Assembly (NCBI GenBank): GCA_958295665.1
Contig: OY282560.1
Span: forward strand, 313,081,236-313,145,235
Source: Tipula vernalis
Taxonomy: Eukaryota > Arthropoda > Insecta > Diptera > Tipulidae
Length of the DNA: 64,000 bases
Direction: 5' to 3'
Part shown: positions 30,583-42,260 of the stretch, piece by piece
Position numbering within the stretch: position 1 is the first letter of the stretch
Layout: each line of letters begins with the position of its first letter
Position numbers and translations under genes: made by a program
The notes under the pieces: model-generated
What the model saw: the letters and a program-made list of their open reading frames with translations, nothing else
Told to the model about the DNA's origin: nothing
The model's database searches: none

Positions 30583-32606
30583 CAGGGCTTTGGAGTAGTT
30601 CAATTTTAATGGTCCTGCTCCGATCCATGCTCCACTCTATGCTCCAAGTACGAAAGTATAAAAAAAAATTAGAAATCTACAAAAGTTGAAATACAATTTT
30701 TTTTTACTTTATTATTCAATATTAATTTTAGAGCTGAAAATAGTCTCTCGACACTTGCTTGAGTTGTGGGCATACAGGATGCACCTCGACATGCAGCTTG
30801 CATTCGTTCCGGATACTTATTATATCCGGATACTACCCATGCCCTTCATGACTTCACAATCTTCATTAAACAATCGTTCAAATTCTTCTTCGTTGGAATT
30901 GTGTATTTCTGATATTTTCCGGCGTTTTTCCTGCTTATCAAGCTCTTTCTCAAAATCATCCTCTTCTGAAGAATTTATGCTTGTGGCACTGGCAGAGATA
31001 CAGTTATTTTCTTGACGATCTGTTTCGACTGTTACGACTACTAATGGTTGTTCTTCAGTCGGTTGCAATTTATTGAAACGTCGAAGGATATTTTGTTTCT
31101 CAATCCTTTGGGCAATATCTAAGAGTCCTTCTTTAGTTTTCAATTTTTGCGATGAATTTATTAAAATCCTATAGCGTGAATTGACATAAACACCAGCAAG
31201 GAAATGCGTATTTTTGAAAAGATTCTCTTCGTGTTTTCGCATGGAGGATATAATTTTGAGTGCAATTAGACCAGATTAGACATTTTATTGCATTAATTTA
31301 ACGAGTTTATACCACTATTTCATACAAATTCCTGGAGTTACATCTGTAGATTGAAATTTTACTGTTGTACAGTTTGGCTTTGCCAAGAGTTCTTTCAGGT
31401 TTTTTACTTCATCCCATTCAGCTTTGGTTACCTGCAGCTCTCTTGTTCCTGCAGCAGCTACTTATTCACAGTAAGATTGAAACGCGAGAAGTCGATCAAT
31501 CATTGCAAATGTTGCACCCCAACGAGTTATAGTATCTAGTAGTTGAGTTAATCCGTCCTAGATTGCCAACTGAAGCCATCCTAGATTGCCAACTGAAGTG
31601 TATATATGCCACACCTCATCAATTGGACTTTTGATTCATCATTAAGCACCCATTCTGAAAGTATAAAGCTCGGATTGGAAACCCATTGTTCAGCATTAGC
31701 ATTCTCAATTCTTCGGTAACCATGTTCCTCAATTTCTTCCTCTATCATAATGGATTCAGTACAAGTTTCACGTCATATTTGCTGCATTGTCAACGAAAAT
31801 CTGCATTTTAGTGATACCGAATTTTTCTAAAATTGATTTCACTTGATTTTTCAAATAAGAAGAATCATGTTTTCCTTTGGTATCCACAATGTCCAATGTT
31901 TTTATAACGACTTTTCATCGTAGAACATCGTATTTCCACGGGTTGCTGCGTCCATCTTCAGGTAGCACAACTTTTCTTTTAATAATTCTTTCAATTCAGC
32001 ACGAACAGAATCAGCTCTACTGATAACCAAATGACGAATTGCAGCGTGTCCTGTCGAAATACCAAGCTTTTGAGGAATTTCAGCCGCAATTTTTTGGAAT
32101 CCCTTGTTTTGCAGTGTGAATGTAGTCAGGGGTGTTGCACTCAAGCAAACCAGCAGACCTTCACGGAAAGTATCAGCATCCATGTTAACTGTAACTTTTG
32201 AAGACTTCAAAAACGAATCAATTTTCGTTTGTTCCATTTTGTGTTTCCTATTAGTTGATGCTCCGTCATAAGTATTATTTCCTTCACAATCACGACCACT
32301 TCGCTTTTCTGCGGCAACTTTAACTTTATCTTCTTGGTCTTTATTTTTCGTTAGAGACATATAAATTTCCGGATGGACGTTTGACATGCCGCCGAAGATT
32401 TAATTTTTTCACGGTACTAGATTCATTGGCATTGAATTTAAAGTTGCATCGTTTGATTTGGCCATTTACTTCACTTTCCACCTTACACGTTGCCGGAGCA
32501 ATGGAACAATCAAAATTATTGTGGTTCGAGCTCCGCTCCAGCTCCGGGGAAAACCTTGTGCTCCAGTGCTCCGCGCTCCAGCTCCACGCTCCGCTCCAAA
32601 TACCTG
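30583..32606 (-). mobile_element. hAT transposon relic with intact target duplication
   Basis: The ends are CAGGGCTTTGGAG (30,583-30,595) and, reverse-complemented, CAGGTATTTGGAG (32,594-32,606), 11 of 13 matching. An exact 8-bp duplication TAAAATAT flanks them (30,575-30,582 and 32,607-32,614), the size hAT elements make. Both subterminal regions carry repeated GCTCC words (30,632-30,655; 32,529-32,597), resembling the subterminal transposase-binding repeats of hAT elements. The transposase inside is broken. Confidence 0.92.
30700..32387 (-). pseudogene. hAT-family transposase remnant
   Basis: Read leftward. An N-terminal segment (32,387-31,902) contains FREGLLVCLSATPLTTFTLQ and LCYLKMDAATRGNTMFYDE, the latter around the first catalytic Asp of hAT transposases. 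Broken frames follow (TKGKHDSSYLKNQVKSILEK; FVDNAANM near 31,810-31,780). Then come LLDTITRWGATFAMIDRLLA (31,540-31,480), the segment 31,242-30,820 (ENLFKNTHFLAGVYVNSRYR), and the C-terminal dimerisation motif QASVERLFSALKLI (about 30,770-30,720). All parts are in order, but stops and frameshifts separate them, so no enzyme can be made. Confidence 0.88.
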
Positions 32607-32699
32607 TAAAATATAATCACAAATAAAAACAATTTTATTCAAGAAAAGGTACTCAAGTATCAAATTCAGTACATATTTTATAATTTAAATTCAATAAAA

Positions 32700-33140
32700 T
32701 TCACGCCTTTCGAAGGCCTTCAATTTCGGATACAGCGTAAATGCCTCGAATATTTAATAAAGACGCGGGGGATTAATGTAAGTATAAATTTCTTCATCCT
32801 TGTACCAACCATTCATCTTTGACCGTTCATTTGCGTAGTTTTTACGTATGCTTCACCATCTCTTACTTGTATGACCGTCCCAGGAAAATATTCTTCTTTG
32901 TAATTAACAATTACAAAATTGCCAGCAACAGATTTTCTTTTCATTTCTTGGTCATTTCTATCTTCATTAATCGGAAGAGTTGAAGTTTGCTTTGTTCGTT
33001 TTTCTTTAGGCTGGTTCTCACATGTTTCTTTCAGGTTTCTCTTCTCTTTCCTTTTTTTCGCTCGTGTCTATTTTTTCGCTAACGTTTTTTCTTTCTCAAC
33101 TTCTAATTTCTGCAAATGCTCAAAATATTTGTTAGAAGTA
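32700..33140. other. No supported gene
   Basis: Between the hAT and pogo relics. The minus strand carries Lys/Glu-rich broken frames that may be the C-terminal tail of the pogo-type protein to the right. Confidence 0.3.
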
Positions 33141-33149
33141 AATGGCATC

Positions 33150-34263
33150 AGGCGTTAATTTTTTTCTTGTGACTTTTTTTTTTGTTTTCTAGAGCTTCGA
33201 GATAATAAAACGAATTCTTAAAGGGAGTGGGAAATTCATTTTGAAATGACAAATACGAGCAACTATTCTTATTTCGTCTTTTTGTTGAGTTCTGCTCGAC
33301 TATATGTGATGGAATATTTACAGTTTCCTCCAGAATTGATGGAGTCCTATCTGGTATCTTAGCTGGTGTCAATAGCTCTCTAGGTAAAATCGTAAATAGT
33401 ACAATTAAATAAATTATCGTTACCGGACCAAAATTCATCATGCAATGTGATCTCTAGTGTCGCAGTGGTTGCATCGACGTTTATATCACCCCAAAAATAA
33501 TACAAATTTTCGTCTTTAACGTTTTCCAGATTTTTTAAACTCCTGTAGTTTTTTTGGGTTCTTTTCTCGAAATAATCGATCGCGCCTTTGCATCGAACGG
33601 GTATAGTCCGCACGTGATGAATCCATTTGCAATTGTTTGTCTCTTGAGAGCCTGATCTAAACAAATTTTAAGAAGAGGTGCAAAATCTACTCTGCTCAAC
33701 TTGATATTTTTATGTTCAGTTTTCCAATTTCGTAGAACACTTTCCTATTCATTTTTAATTGGATGAAAGCATGCAACATCCAATGGTTGAAGCAAATGTG
33801 TCGGAAATTCGAAAGTAAGGCAATTAAAATAATTTGATGATCTCTACAAAATTCGGCCAGAGGGAGAGACGGGTGAGAGCTATGTCCATCCATAAATAAG
33901 CATATATTGGAAACTGTTTTTTAGATTTAACGAGCCAATGATAAAATACGTTGGCTATTTACTCAAAGAACGTTTGGCACGTCATCCATCCACTCTCAGA
34001 CTTGCCAATACCCCAATCTAATGGATAGTTTTTTATAATATAGGAATCCTCTGAAAAGAGTAAACAACCATTGGTGGAACCGTGGAATCAATTCAACATC
34101 AGCGGCTACGGTAACCAACACAGTTCGCGATCCTATTATAAACCTTCTTGAATGCTTTCCACGGTAATACCGGCAAATTTAGCAATTTTTTTATTGGTAT
34201 TCTCCGGATGATCGTTGCACAATCTAATTATTACGTTACACTCTTCTTCTTCTGATGCGTCCA
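33150..34263 (-). pseudogene. pogo/Tigger-like (DDE_1) transposase remnant
   Basis: Read leftward from MDASEEEECNVIIRL at 34,263. Frame-broken pieces near 33,990-33,900 resemble the segment before the second catalytic Asp (EWMTCQTFFE, then IANVFYHWLVKSKKQFPIYA). MDGHSSHPSLPLAEFCRDHQ follows at 33,893-33,834; the D of MDGH is the family's second catalytic Asp. Then come HICFNHWMLHAFIQLK and, at 33,664-33,441, the region past the core. Several frameshifts and at least two in-frame stops are present. The N-terminal DNA-binding domains are missing or too decayed to see. Confidence 0.8.
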
Positions 34264-34559
34264 TTTAGAAATAAATAAAAAAATGCACGCATGCAATTCA
34301 TTAGGTACACATAATAATCTTCTCGGTACAATAGAAATGCACATATTCTCATTTTTTGTTAAACAACCGATAACTATGTCACTGACGCTAATTGGGACAT
34401 TTACATTATCTGTTTGTCTTCATAATATTTAACCGTCGTCAACCGTTGGAAAAAACTACGAATACTGTAAGATGATCATGTTACAGATCCTAATAGAAAT
34501 CAACATAAACCAGCCATACTGAATCCTAGTAAATTATCAAGTAATTTCGAACAATTTTA

Positions 34560-35300
34560 AACAATATCAAAAATCTCCTCAAATCTGAAAAATTCCAAAA
34601 AACTCTCGGAAGAATTATCGAACCTTATGTGGTTTTGAATTAACTTTAACATCATGCGAGTAACGTCAACGAACAGATTATCTCGAAAATCTCATAAATT
34701 TCGAATTATTTTCAACGTTAATTTCGAAACTTTCGAATAATCTCGTTACACCAAGCAACCCAATTCGCCTGTTCAAATTCACAATATCCGGAATAATCCA
34801 AAATTATTTCAAGGAACTCGGATAGACTCAAATATTCTCAAAAAGTGTTATCTATGTGAATCAATATCCTCCAAACTTAACTTAACTTTAAATAACTCGA
34901 CGCTAAGCAGATCAATAATTCTGTAACAAGAAGCAACTCTGTTACTTAAAGCTCAATGAGAGAAAGTCTACTGAACTCGAATAATCCCGAAAAGCTCAAT
35001 AATCTTTATTTTCTCGAGAAATTCCGAAAATGTATGAAGATCTCGAATAAAATTAAATTCTCTGAAAAATCAATAAATCACCAACAATCTGTAATAAAAA
35101 TACATCTCAATGCTAGCAGTTCAAAAGCACAAAAAAACAACTTTCTAAGAAAAATAACTAGAAGACGCGCTAGACAACCCCGAAAATCTAGATTAATTCC
35201 AAACATCTTTAAAATTTCGGATTTCAAGAATCTCCCCTAACTTAATCGAATAATCTCAAAAAATCTATAAAATCTCGAATTATCTACGTAAGTAACACAA
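34560..35300 (+). repeat. TCGA-rich interspersed repeat, plus copy
   Basis: AT-rich sequence full of TCGAA/TTCGA words. Its reverse complement aligns to 54,740-55,450 with conserved landmarks in order: ACATCATGCGAGTAACGTCAACG (34,650-34,672) pairs with a CGTTGATGTTATTCACGTGATGT-type block (55,350-55,372), and 34,770-34,860 (AAATTCACAATAT, AAATTATTTC, AATATTCT, CTATGTGAA) pairs with 55,235-55,325. No protein is encoded that I recognise. Confidence 0.7.
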
Positions 35301-35913
35301 CAACTCGAATCATTACGATTTTACGATTATTATTTGTCCGTGTCAATCAACCATTTCATTAACATGCGAACAAATACTAGAACCAGTTAAAAAAGTGTGC
35401 ACCAACGGTCAGTACCAATAACTACGGTATGCCAATAACAAAGTTAAAGAAAGATAAAGAAAATTAAAAGATTTTTGATAAATAGTGACTGAAACAAAAT
35501 TTTAAAATTTCTTTCATTTTGTTCATTTACGAACTATTCGAGTAATAACCGCAAATCGAGATGCCTGACCTTCGATTATGTAAGCCTTAGTTTTCTCGTA
35601 ATGGTAGCTTTGAGAATTGCAGTTCTTGAAATTCGCAACTCGAAACATGAAGATACTTATTCGACACTGGGTGAAATCGACATTCGGATGGATTACAATA
35701 ACTGTATAACTGTAATATACTCAATAAATTTTATACTTTGGTAAAAATCGGTTAATAATGGATTGATTAACCGAAAAGTTGAAATTAATCGATCCAGTTC
35801 TGACTTCCCTACCAGACCGATAAGGAACAGGCCGCTATGTCGCTGAGATTAAGCAACCTAATTCATATTTATAAATAATTTGTTTGTTTTATAGCAAGGA
35901 AAATGGGAGAGAG
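35301..35913. other. No supported gene
   Basis: AT-rich sequence between the TCGA-rich repeat and the AAAATCCCG array; nothing recognised. Confidence 0.3.
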
Positions 35914-36565
35914 ACAAAATCCCGAGGGTACAAAATCCCGAGGTGACTAAATCCCGACGATAAAAAATCCCGAAAGCCTATGCAGATTTCACAATCTTGT
36001 TGGGACCACTACATTTGCCTAAAAAAAATCCAGAAATTTTAAAATGTAGAATAATTAAAAAGTTAAAATCCAGAAAAACACATCTCGAAAAAAAATCCAG
36101 AAATTATATGAGTGATAAAAATTCAATTTTATAGGCATTTTTAGTCCTTTGTAATCATTTGAAACAAGTTGAAACATTTGTGGTATCTATCAGTAGAAGC
36201 AATATAATTCCTTTGGTCCGTCTCTGAAAGATTGACGAAGCAATTTCGACTATCACAAATATTAAGAACTCTTTTTAAAAAATGGGTCGTAACGATATCC
36301 CGCATTTCAAAATCTCGCTTTATCAAAATCCCGCCCAAAAAAAATCCCGCTTTTTAAAATCTCATTTTTCATAATCCTGTTTTTGAAAATCGCGGTTGAG
36401 CAAAAATAAAAATCCTGGTTTTTATTTTTATTTTACTTTAAATAAAAATTCTCCTTCACCAGAAGAGGCGGCCCAAATTAAAAAAATATGTCTTTCAAAA
36501 CCAAGATTTTGAAAACCGGAATTTCGGAAGCCGAGATTTTGAATCCGGGATTTTGAAAAGCGGGC
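35914..36565. repeat. AAAATCCCG short-unit arrays in both orientations
   Basis: AAAATCCCG occurs repeatedly at 35,914-35,974 and 36,296-36,395, with decayed AAAATCCAG versions between them. The opposite orientation (GATTTTGAAAA, CCGGGATTTTGAAAAGCGGG) appears at 36,497-36,565. The layout resembles a fold-back element with short-unit arms. A CTGTCTGTCTGTC microsatellite follows at about 36,617-36,635. Confidence 0.75.
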
Positions 36566-36829
36566 AAACTTGCCCTCGCCTGAAACAAATTGGGTTTCGA
36601 AGTGGTGTCTGTTGGTCTATCTGTCTGTCTGTCCGTGTCCTTTCTACTGCACCTTCTACTACACCTCGTGAATTTTAAAGAAAATCGGCTAACCAGAAGT
36701 GACAGCATTACGCAGGTCACAGAATTTACAGAAATACTATAAGAACAAACAATTTTACAAAATTTGCTTGATAAGCTTCTCAAAATTCGCCGTTTGTAAA
36801 ACCAAGTCGTGCGTTGGTTCACCTCAATT

Positions 36830-38645
36830 GTTTTATCTGACGTTTATTTTTTTAATGTTGCAATATTTCCTTCTCTTCGTGTTTGTAGGTCTTTTTTATA
36901 TAGTAGGTAAAAAATTGGTCCCAACACGCTGTCTTATGGTACTCCCGCTGCGATTATTTTTCAAGGCGGAGTATTTCTCCCTCGTCCCTATGCAATTTTT
37001 AGTCCAATCCCTTGTGTCATACTCTATCAAATACTTGTGCCACATCTGCTTCTGTGTACTTGTTCGATAGTGAAGTGCTTCTCTCGGAATCGAAATTGAT
37101 GTGATGGAAGGAGATTTGTGTCCTCTATTAACGGTTTAATTCTTTTAATTTCCTATTTTTTAAACAGCTTTGACATCGTTTCCAGCAGAGATTTTGCAGT
37201 GAATTTAGTTGAAGTAATTTAAGATGTATATTAAGGTTTCGACTTGTGACCATTCGCAAAATTTTTGCGTCACTTTTGTGGCTCGTTTGGAACTCCACAG
37301 AATCATTTACATTCTTCTTTTATCTATTCCATTTTATTTTCACTCTACATTCAGCTTTGTACGGTTTTTATATTTTGTTTTTCAAAGGTGTGCAAAATCG
37401 TATTCTGCCGCATATTCGCATCATTTGGACCCAATCGTGTGGATCAAATATTTTCATGTTTGTGCGTTTCTTTTGATCTTCTATAATTTTGTGATCGGAG
37501 TCACACTCTAAATTAGTGTGGCCCGATTAGTTTCCAGTAAATATTGCATCATACTGCATACAAAATTGTATCTATTCTGTCCCGCGCATAGATCAACTAC
37601 TAATACCGTTATAGTTGGGTCGTTGTTATCTTCTTTTTTTACTTCATACGCTAATTCAGCGAGCTCCTAATGATGATCAGGCAAAGCAAATTTGTCGCAT
37701 TTTTGGCAAGTATCGAATTGTGGATTTTTTAAATTTTAAATTGCATCTTTTAAAAATTTCACGATATTTCGATAAAGTTTCTTTTGTTTGTGGATTTATT
37801 TCTGAGTACATCTCGTACATTTTTCACAAATTTAATCCTATCGGAAGATACATTTTTTATGTATGAGATCTTGAGTAGTGCGATTCATACTTAAGGAAAC
37901 TGTTAATATGATTTGTCACTTCCTGTTCCTGGCTGGATGTAATTTTTGACTTATTTTCAATGATCCTCTGTTATCAGCGACTGCTCTGCCCTCGCTTAAC
38001 TTTTTTATAGCGGTTCGTAATATACCTTTTTTCTCACCAAGGACGGCAAGAAAACAGGGTTGGCACACTTGGATCCTATCCTGTTTTAGATCTTCATTCT
38101 CTAGCTTAAGAGTTTTAATTTCATTGCTCAATATGGAAATAATTTTTTCTATGTTTACGTGTAGTAACACGTTGTTCCTGCTAGTTTAGGGGATATATTT
38201 TAATTGCTCTTCACTTTGAATTTTCTTTCTTTTATTGATATCCTCCAAAAAATGCTCCTTACCCTAATGGAGACCTAAAGATTTCCTGCTCATTAGGAAC
38301 CGAACGGGATTTCTCGATTTGTATTTGTCCATAGCTGGCCTCCCCAGAATCCACGGTGCCATACTCCGAAGATTGTGGATTTTCTCGCAAGGCAGGGCTA
38401 CCACATGGGGTAATAATCCCTGTTGTTTTATCCATTGCCGTTGCCTTTTGCCTTATACAACAATTGTTGTGCATTTTGTACCCGTTAAAGGTCTATCGAA
38501 AATTAGGCACGACCACTGCTCCTGCCACAATCGGGCTTGGGACAGCTTATAGCGGGGCAAATAATTATACACTCTAGAAGCAAAATCGCAAGTTTCTACT
38601 TTTGATTTCTGTCTTGCTTTCCATAGGAAACGAATTTTATGCACT
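36830..38645 (-). pseudogene. Second Jockey-clade LINE, heavily decayed
   Basis: Read leftward. An ORF1-like start at 38,417 (MDKTTGIITPCGSPALRENP, then SSEYGTVDSGE) resembles the start of ORF1 at 18,448. A Lys/Glu-rich piece lies at 38,170-37,916. RT fragments follow: LIEDTNLLPSHQFRFREKHF (about 37,130-37,080), FDRVWHKGL, and AAGVP, stop, DSVLGPIFYLLY (about 36,955-36,895), which is the conserved GVPQGSVLGP block with a stop replacing Gln. Stops and frameshifts are numerous. Orientation is opposite to the copy at 18,290-20,862. Confidence 0.75.
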
Positions 38646-41600
38646 TAACTCGTAAGGTACAGAAATTGAATCACATTCCCTTTCCCTTTCTATGAATATT
38701 TGTTTAAAGTTAATGCTGTAATTGTAACGTCTAACTCCGCTCCACCAAATATCGCAACTAAAAGCACCTCTCTTGGTATTTGAAGCGTCCTTAATTTTGA
38801 TTGTATAGGTATGATCTTACAACGCCAGTTTATGCTAACGTTTTTAGAATAGGTTGAGATTGTTCCACTTTAGCAAAGGGGCAGCGTTAGATATTTCCTC
38901 ACCTGGTGCAATTTAACAAAATGCCATCTTCGACGTTGCCTCGAAAATCTGATTTATAACGCGTTTTTTAAAGTAGCGTTCCTATATATTTACAATAACA
39001 CCGGGTCTGAAGGTATTATTTCCGGGTAAGAAGGGTTAAGTACGTAAGGTATCAAGTTACATGTAGTGTTGTTAGAGCAGGAAAGAGGAGCTGGTAGGAG
39101 GAAGCTAAAATAAACGGGGATAGGGCGTAGGTCACAAAACATATTTCACTTTAGTTTTGACTTTGAGTTGTTTGTATTATTGGAATTGTCTACCCTGATC
39201 GTATTTATTATGTTTTTTTATTTTCATAAGGATTCATAGGGATTTTCAACAGTACCCGAAGATGCATAATATGGAATTAACTGGAGCTATTTCTTAAAGG
39301 TCGAAGATGAAAGGTCATGCGTTATTGATTGCTGCTCAACAAGCCGTAGTCGCAAATAATGTTTAATTAATTGTGGTGGTTTGGCAGTTTTGGGTTAGGG
39401 GATTTATATTGTCGACATTATTCAAGGACTTCCCCTGCTCAAAATAACGGTAAGGCGACTTATTAAAGGATGAGCTATGGGGAAAGTGAGAAGTGTTGTT
39501 CTAGGAGTTGGATAGACCTAATTTTTTTTTAAGTCAGATTCACATTTTTGGAAGATTCACAATTTGGTAGCCTAAAATTTTGGCGCCTTGTTCACTGTAA
39601 CTAACTGCGCGCCAGCGCATCTGGTCCTCCAGTTACGGTTCGAAATAAATTAATCGGTTTGCTTGCTGAAAAGGAATTGTTACATTCTTACCATTGTTAG
39701 TTTTAACACATTGACTGACCAACCAATTTTGCGAGTGTTAACCAACCGGGTCAACATAAACTTGCATTGAATATTAATTGCTACAATTTCCATCATTTCA
39801 TTACTACTTCTAGGGGTCTGCTTAAAATCGAATGAAATATTGAAATTGGAAACTTTTTAATTTAGTTGTAGTGAGGTACAGGCATCATAAAAAACCTAAC
39901 AGTAATTTGTTCATTTTGCATTTTAAATGGACCGATGTCAACTCGCTCTGTGGTGAGTGTTCTCTATTGACGATTGGAGCATCACGGATTTCACGTAGCG
40001 GAAAATTGTTCGTGTTGATTGTGTGTTTTTACATTATTTTAGATATTTTTCTTATAATTTAGATTGGTTTTCGTAAATAAACTCGCGAGAGGCGTTTTCA
40101 CAACTTTTACAATCGTCAATAACGAAAAGGTTTCTATGATGAACAAATATTTCCTTATAAGTTTTGTATTAAATTAGCTTCTCTTCGTGTTCGTATTATT
40201 GCAGATAGTTGCATTTTCTATATATTTGGTATGAGCAGCGGTTGATTTTGTTTTCGATAGGTAACGCAACATGTTGTAAAACAAACATTTTGTTTTCTGA
40301 ATGCCTTCGATTTATCGGAATATTCATGGCAATGTGATGAATTGAATGCCATTTTTTCTATCAGTAAATTTTCAAAGCGAACCTGTTGCGGGAACTGAAA
40401 TCACCTATTGCATACTTTTCCAATTTTCAATTAAAGCATTCTTTCTATTCCATTATATCGAAAAGTGATCTTTTTTGTTTGAGGTAGTGTAGTCGGAAAA
40501 GTTAGCATTCTCGGGAAGTATTATAATTCGATGCGAATGCTTGATGAAAAAATAGGATGAAAAAGATCTTTCTAACAAAGATGTATTATATGTAAAAATC
40601 TATTATAAGTTGTTAAGACGGCCAAAATGTATATGACTATTTATAAAGAAAAACGGTTTCAGATCCCTCCAGAGAATTTGGTAGGTAGGAAGTGTTTTTA
40701 GTCTTTGCATATGGCTACTTAATCGTTGTCTACAATCTAAAATTTCATTACCAAATTAGAAAACTTGATCAGAATTTACCCCAGGCGAAAAAGTAAATTA
40801 GACAAATGTTGGATGATTTTGCGAGCGAAAGAAAACGGCGTAATTAATATTTTAATTAGAGGTCTTTTCAAGGTCATTTTAATGTCATTGCTATAAATTA
40901 TAAGACATATTCTAACAGGTTTAGTTTCTTTAAGAAAAGCGGACTAATTTTAGGTTGAAAGCTTATTATCCCATTTTTCAAGAAAGCTGCACCAGCGCAA
41001 CATCAGGAAAAATGTTTTGTTCGTGCATGTCCGGCGCGGTGCTAATGCCACCCCCCCGTCAAATACATGTTTAATATTTTGTGATAAAGCCTCCTGTCCT
41101 AACTTTCCGTAATTCTTACTTTTACCTAGTCATAGAGTGGTAAAGTATCGTGTATAGGTTGCAAAAAACAATGGGTGTATTCTCATGCTATTTGCCTTTC
41201 TCTGAGTCACCAAAACAGAAATAGAAGCATTTTCATTCATTGAGCTTATACAACGGAAAGCTTGAGAATAGAAGAACCATCTCCTTTCAAAGAATTGATA
41301 AGACAGGGTATACGAAGAGCAGCTCCTCGTTTCAATTTTTTTAAAGGATAACATTAGTTTTTCACACATCAAGGAAAACATTAGTTTTTCAGTAATTGTA
41401 AAAGAGTGACGTAACACAGTGACGAAAATGTTAAATGTTGGAGTCATACAGTAAGTATGATCTAAACAAAATTGTAACTAAGACTTGGGTAGAAGCCAAA
41501 GTGTCAACCAAAGCGTGGAAGAAATGCCGATGGCCAAAGATGTGTGAACTAAGGACGTGTCCGAATTCTGTGAAAATATTTTTTTTATTAAAATTTCTCT

Positions 41601-41940
41601 TCCATATTTTGTAATAAGTTCGTTGAAATTTTTTTTTAATTTTTATTAAAATTTATTTATACTATTTTCTTAGAAATAAATTGACGTGATCCGGCTTAAT
41701 TATTGTAATTGCGCGCTTTTGTTTATGAATATTATTACAAAAGTGTCAAATTTACAACACGTAGTGGCTGTGATAATTTGGCTGCAAACATAAATATTTA
41801 TCACAAAAATCAGACACGTCCTAAGGCGGAAATACTTCCCTTTACAAAATTGCCTCTTCCGAAATTTAGGTTTTGTACACAGTACCCATATTTTTGTTGA
41901 TCCAGGTGCTAAAATAAATGCAGATTAACTGAATGAAATG
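38646..41940. other. Long non-coding region
   Basis: No gene or clear transposon recognised. Base composition is ordinary for the window. Short open frames occur on both strands but none has a family match or biased composition. Confidence 0.35.
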
Positions 41941-42190
41941 GTTACTGGATATCATACCAAGGCTTAGCTCGATTAGACACACACACACAGTAAAGAAAAC
42001 TCTTGCATTTCTTAAAGAAAACAACATTTCATTGGTTCAAATTAGGAAATTTACATATAGTCTCTCTTATCACCTTACTTAGCACCATCATTATTTCTTG
42101 TGGGGCTACTTCAAGTCGCAATTGACAAGATCAAAAGTTGATAATATAGCGCAACTAAAAGATTGATAAAGCGAGAGATCAAGAACGAGA
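41941..42190 (+). pseudogene. Mariner-like transposase C-terminal relic
   Basis: A broken frame reads NISLVQIRKF, then HHYFLWGYFKSQLTRSKVDN and IAQLKD at about 42,090-42,165. The xYFLWGYxKS block is typical of the region after the third catalytic Asp in Tc1/mariner transposases. Too short to classify further. Confidence 0.5.
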
Positions 42191-42260
42191 TAAAGAATAA
42201 GCTTCGGATCAAAAATTGACCAAATCATTAAAAATCTTATTAATGAATTTAAACTACTAA

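Noticed and set aside
37224..37511. Three overlapping hydrophobic plus-strand frames resembling membrane proteins
   Set aside because: They are antisense to a decayed Jockey element and overlap each other in different frames.
41130..41447. 105-codon minus-strand frame
   Set aside because: No family resemblance, no splice or promoter context, composition ordinary; probably a chance frame.
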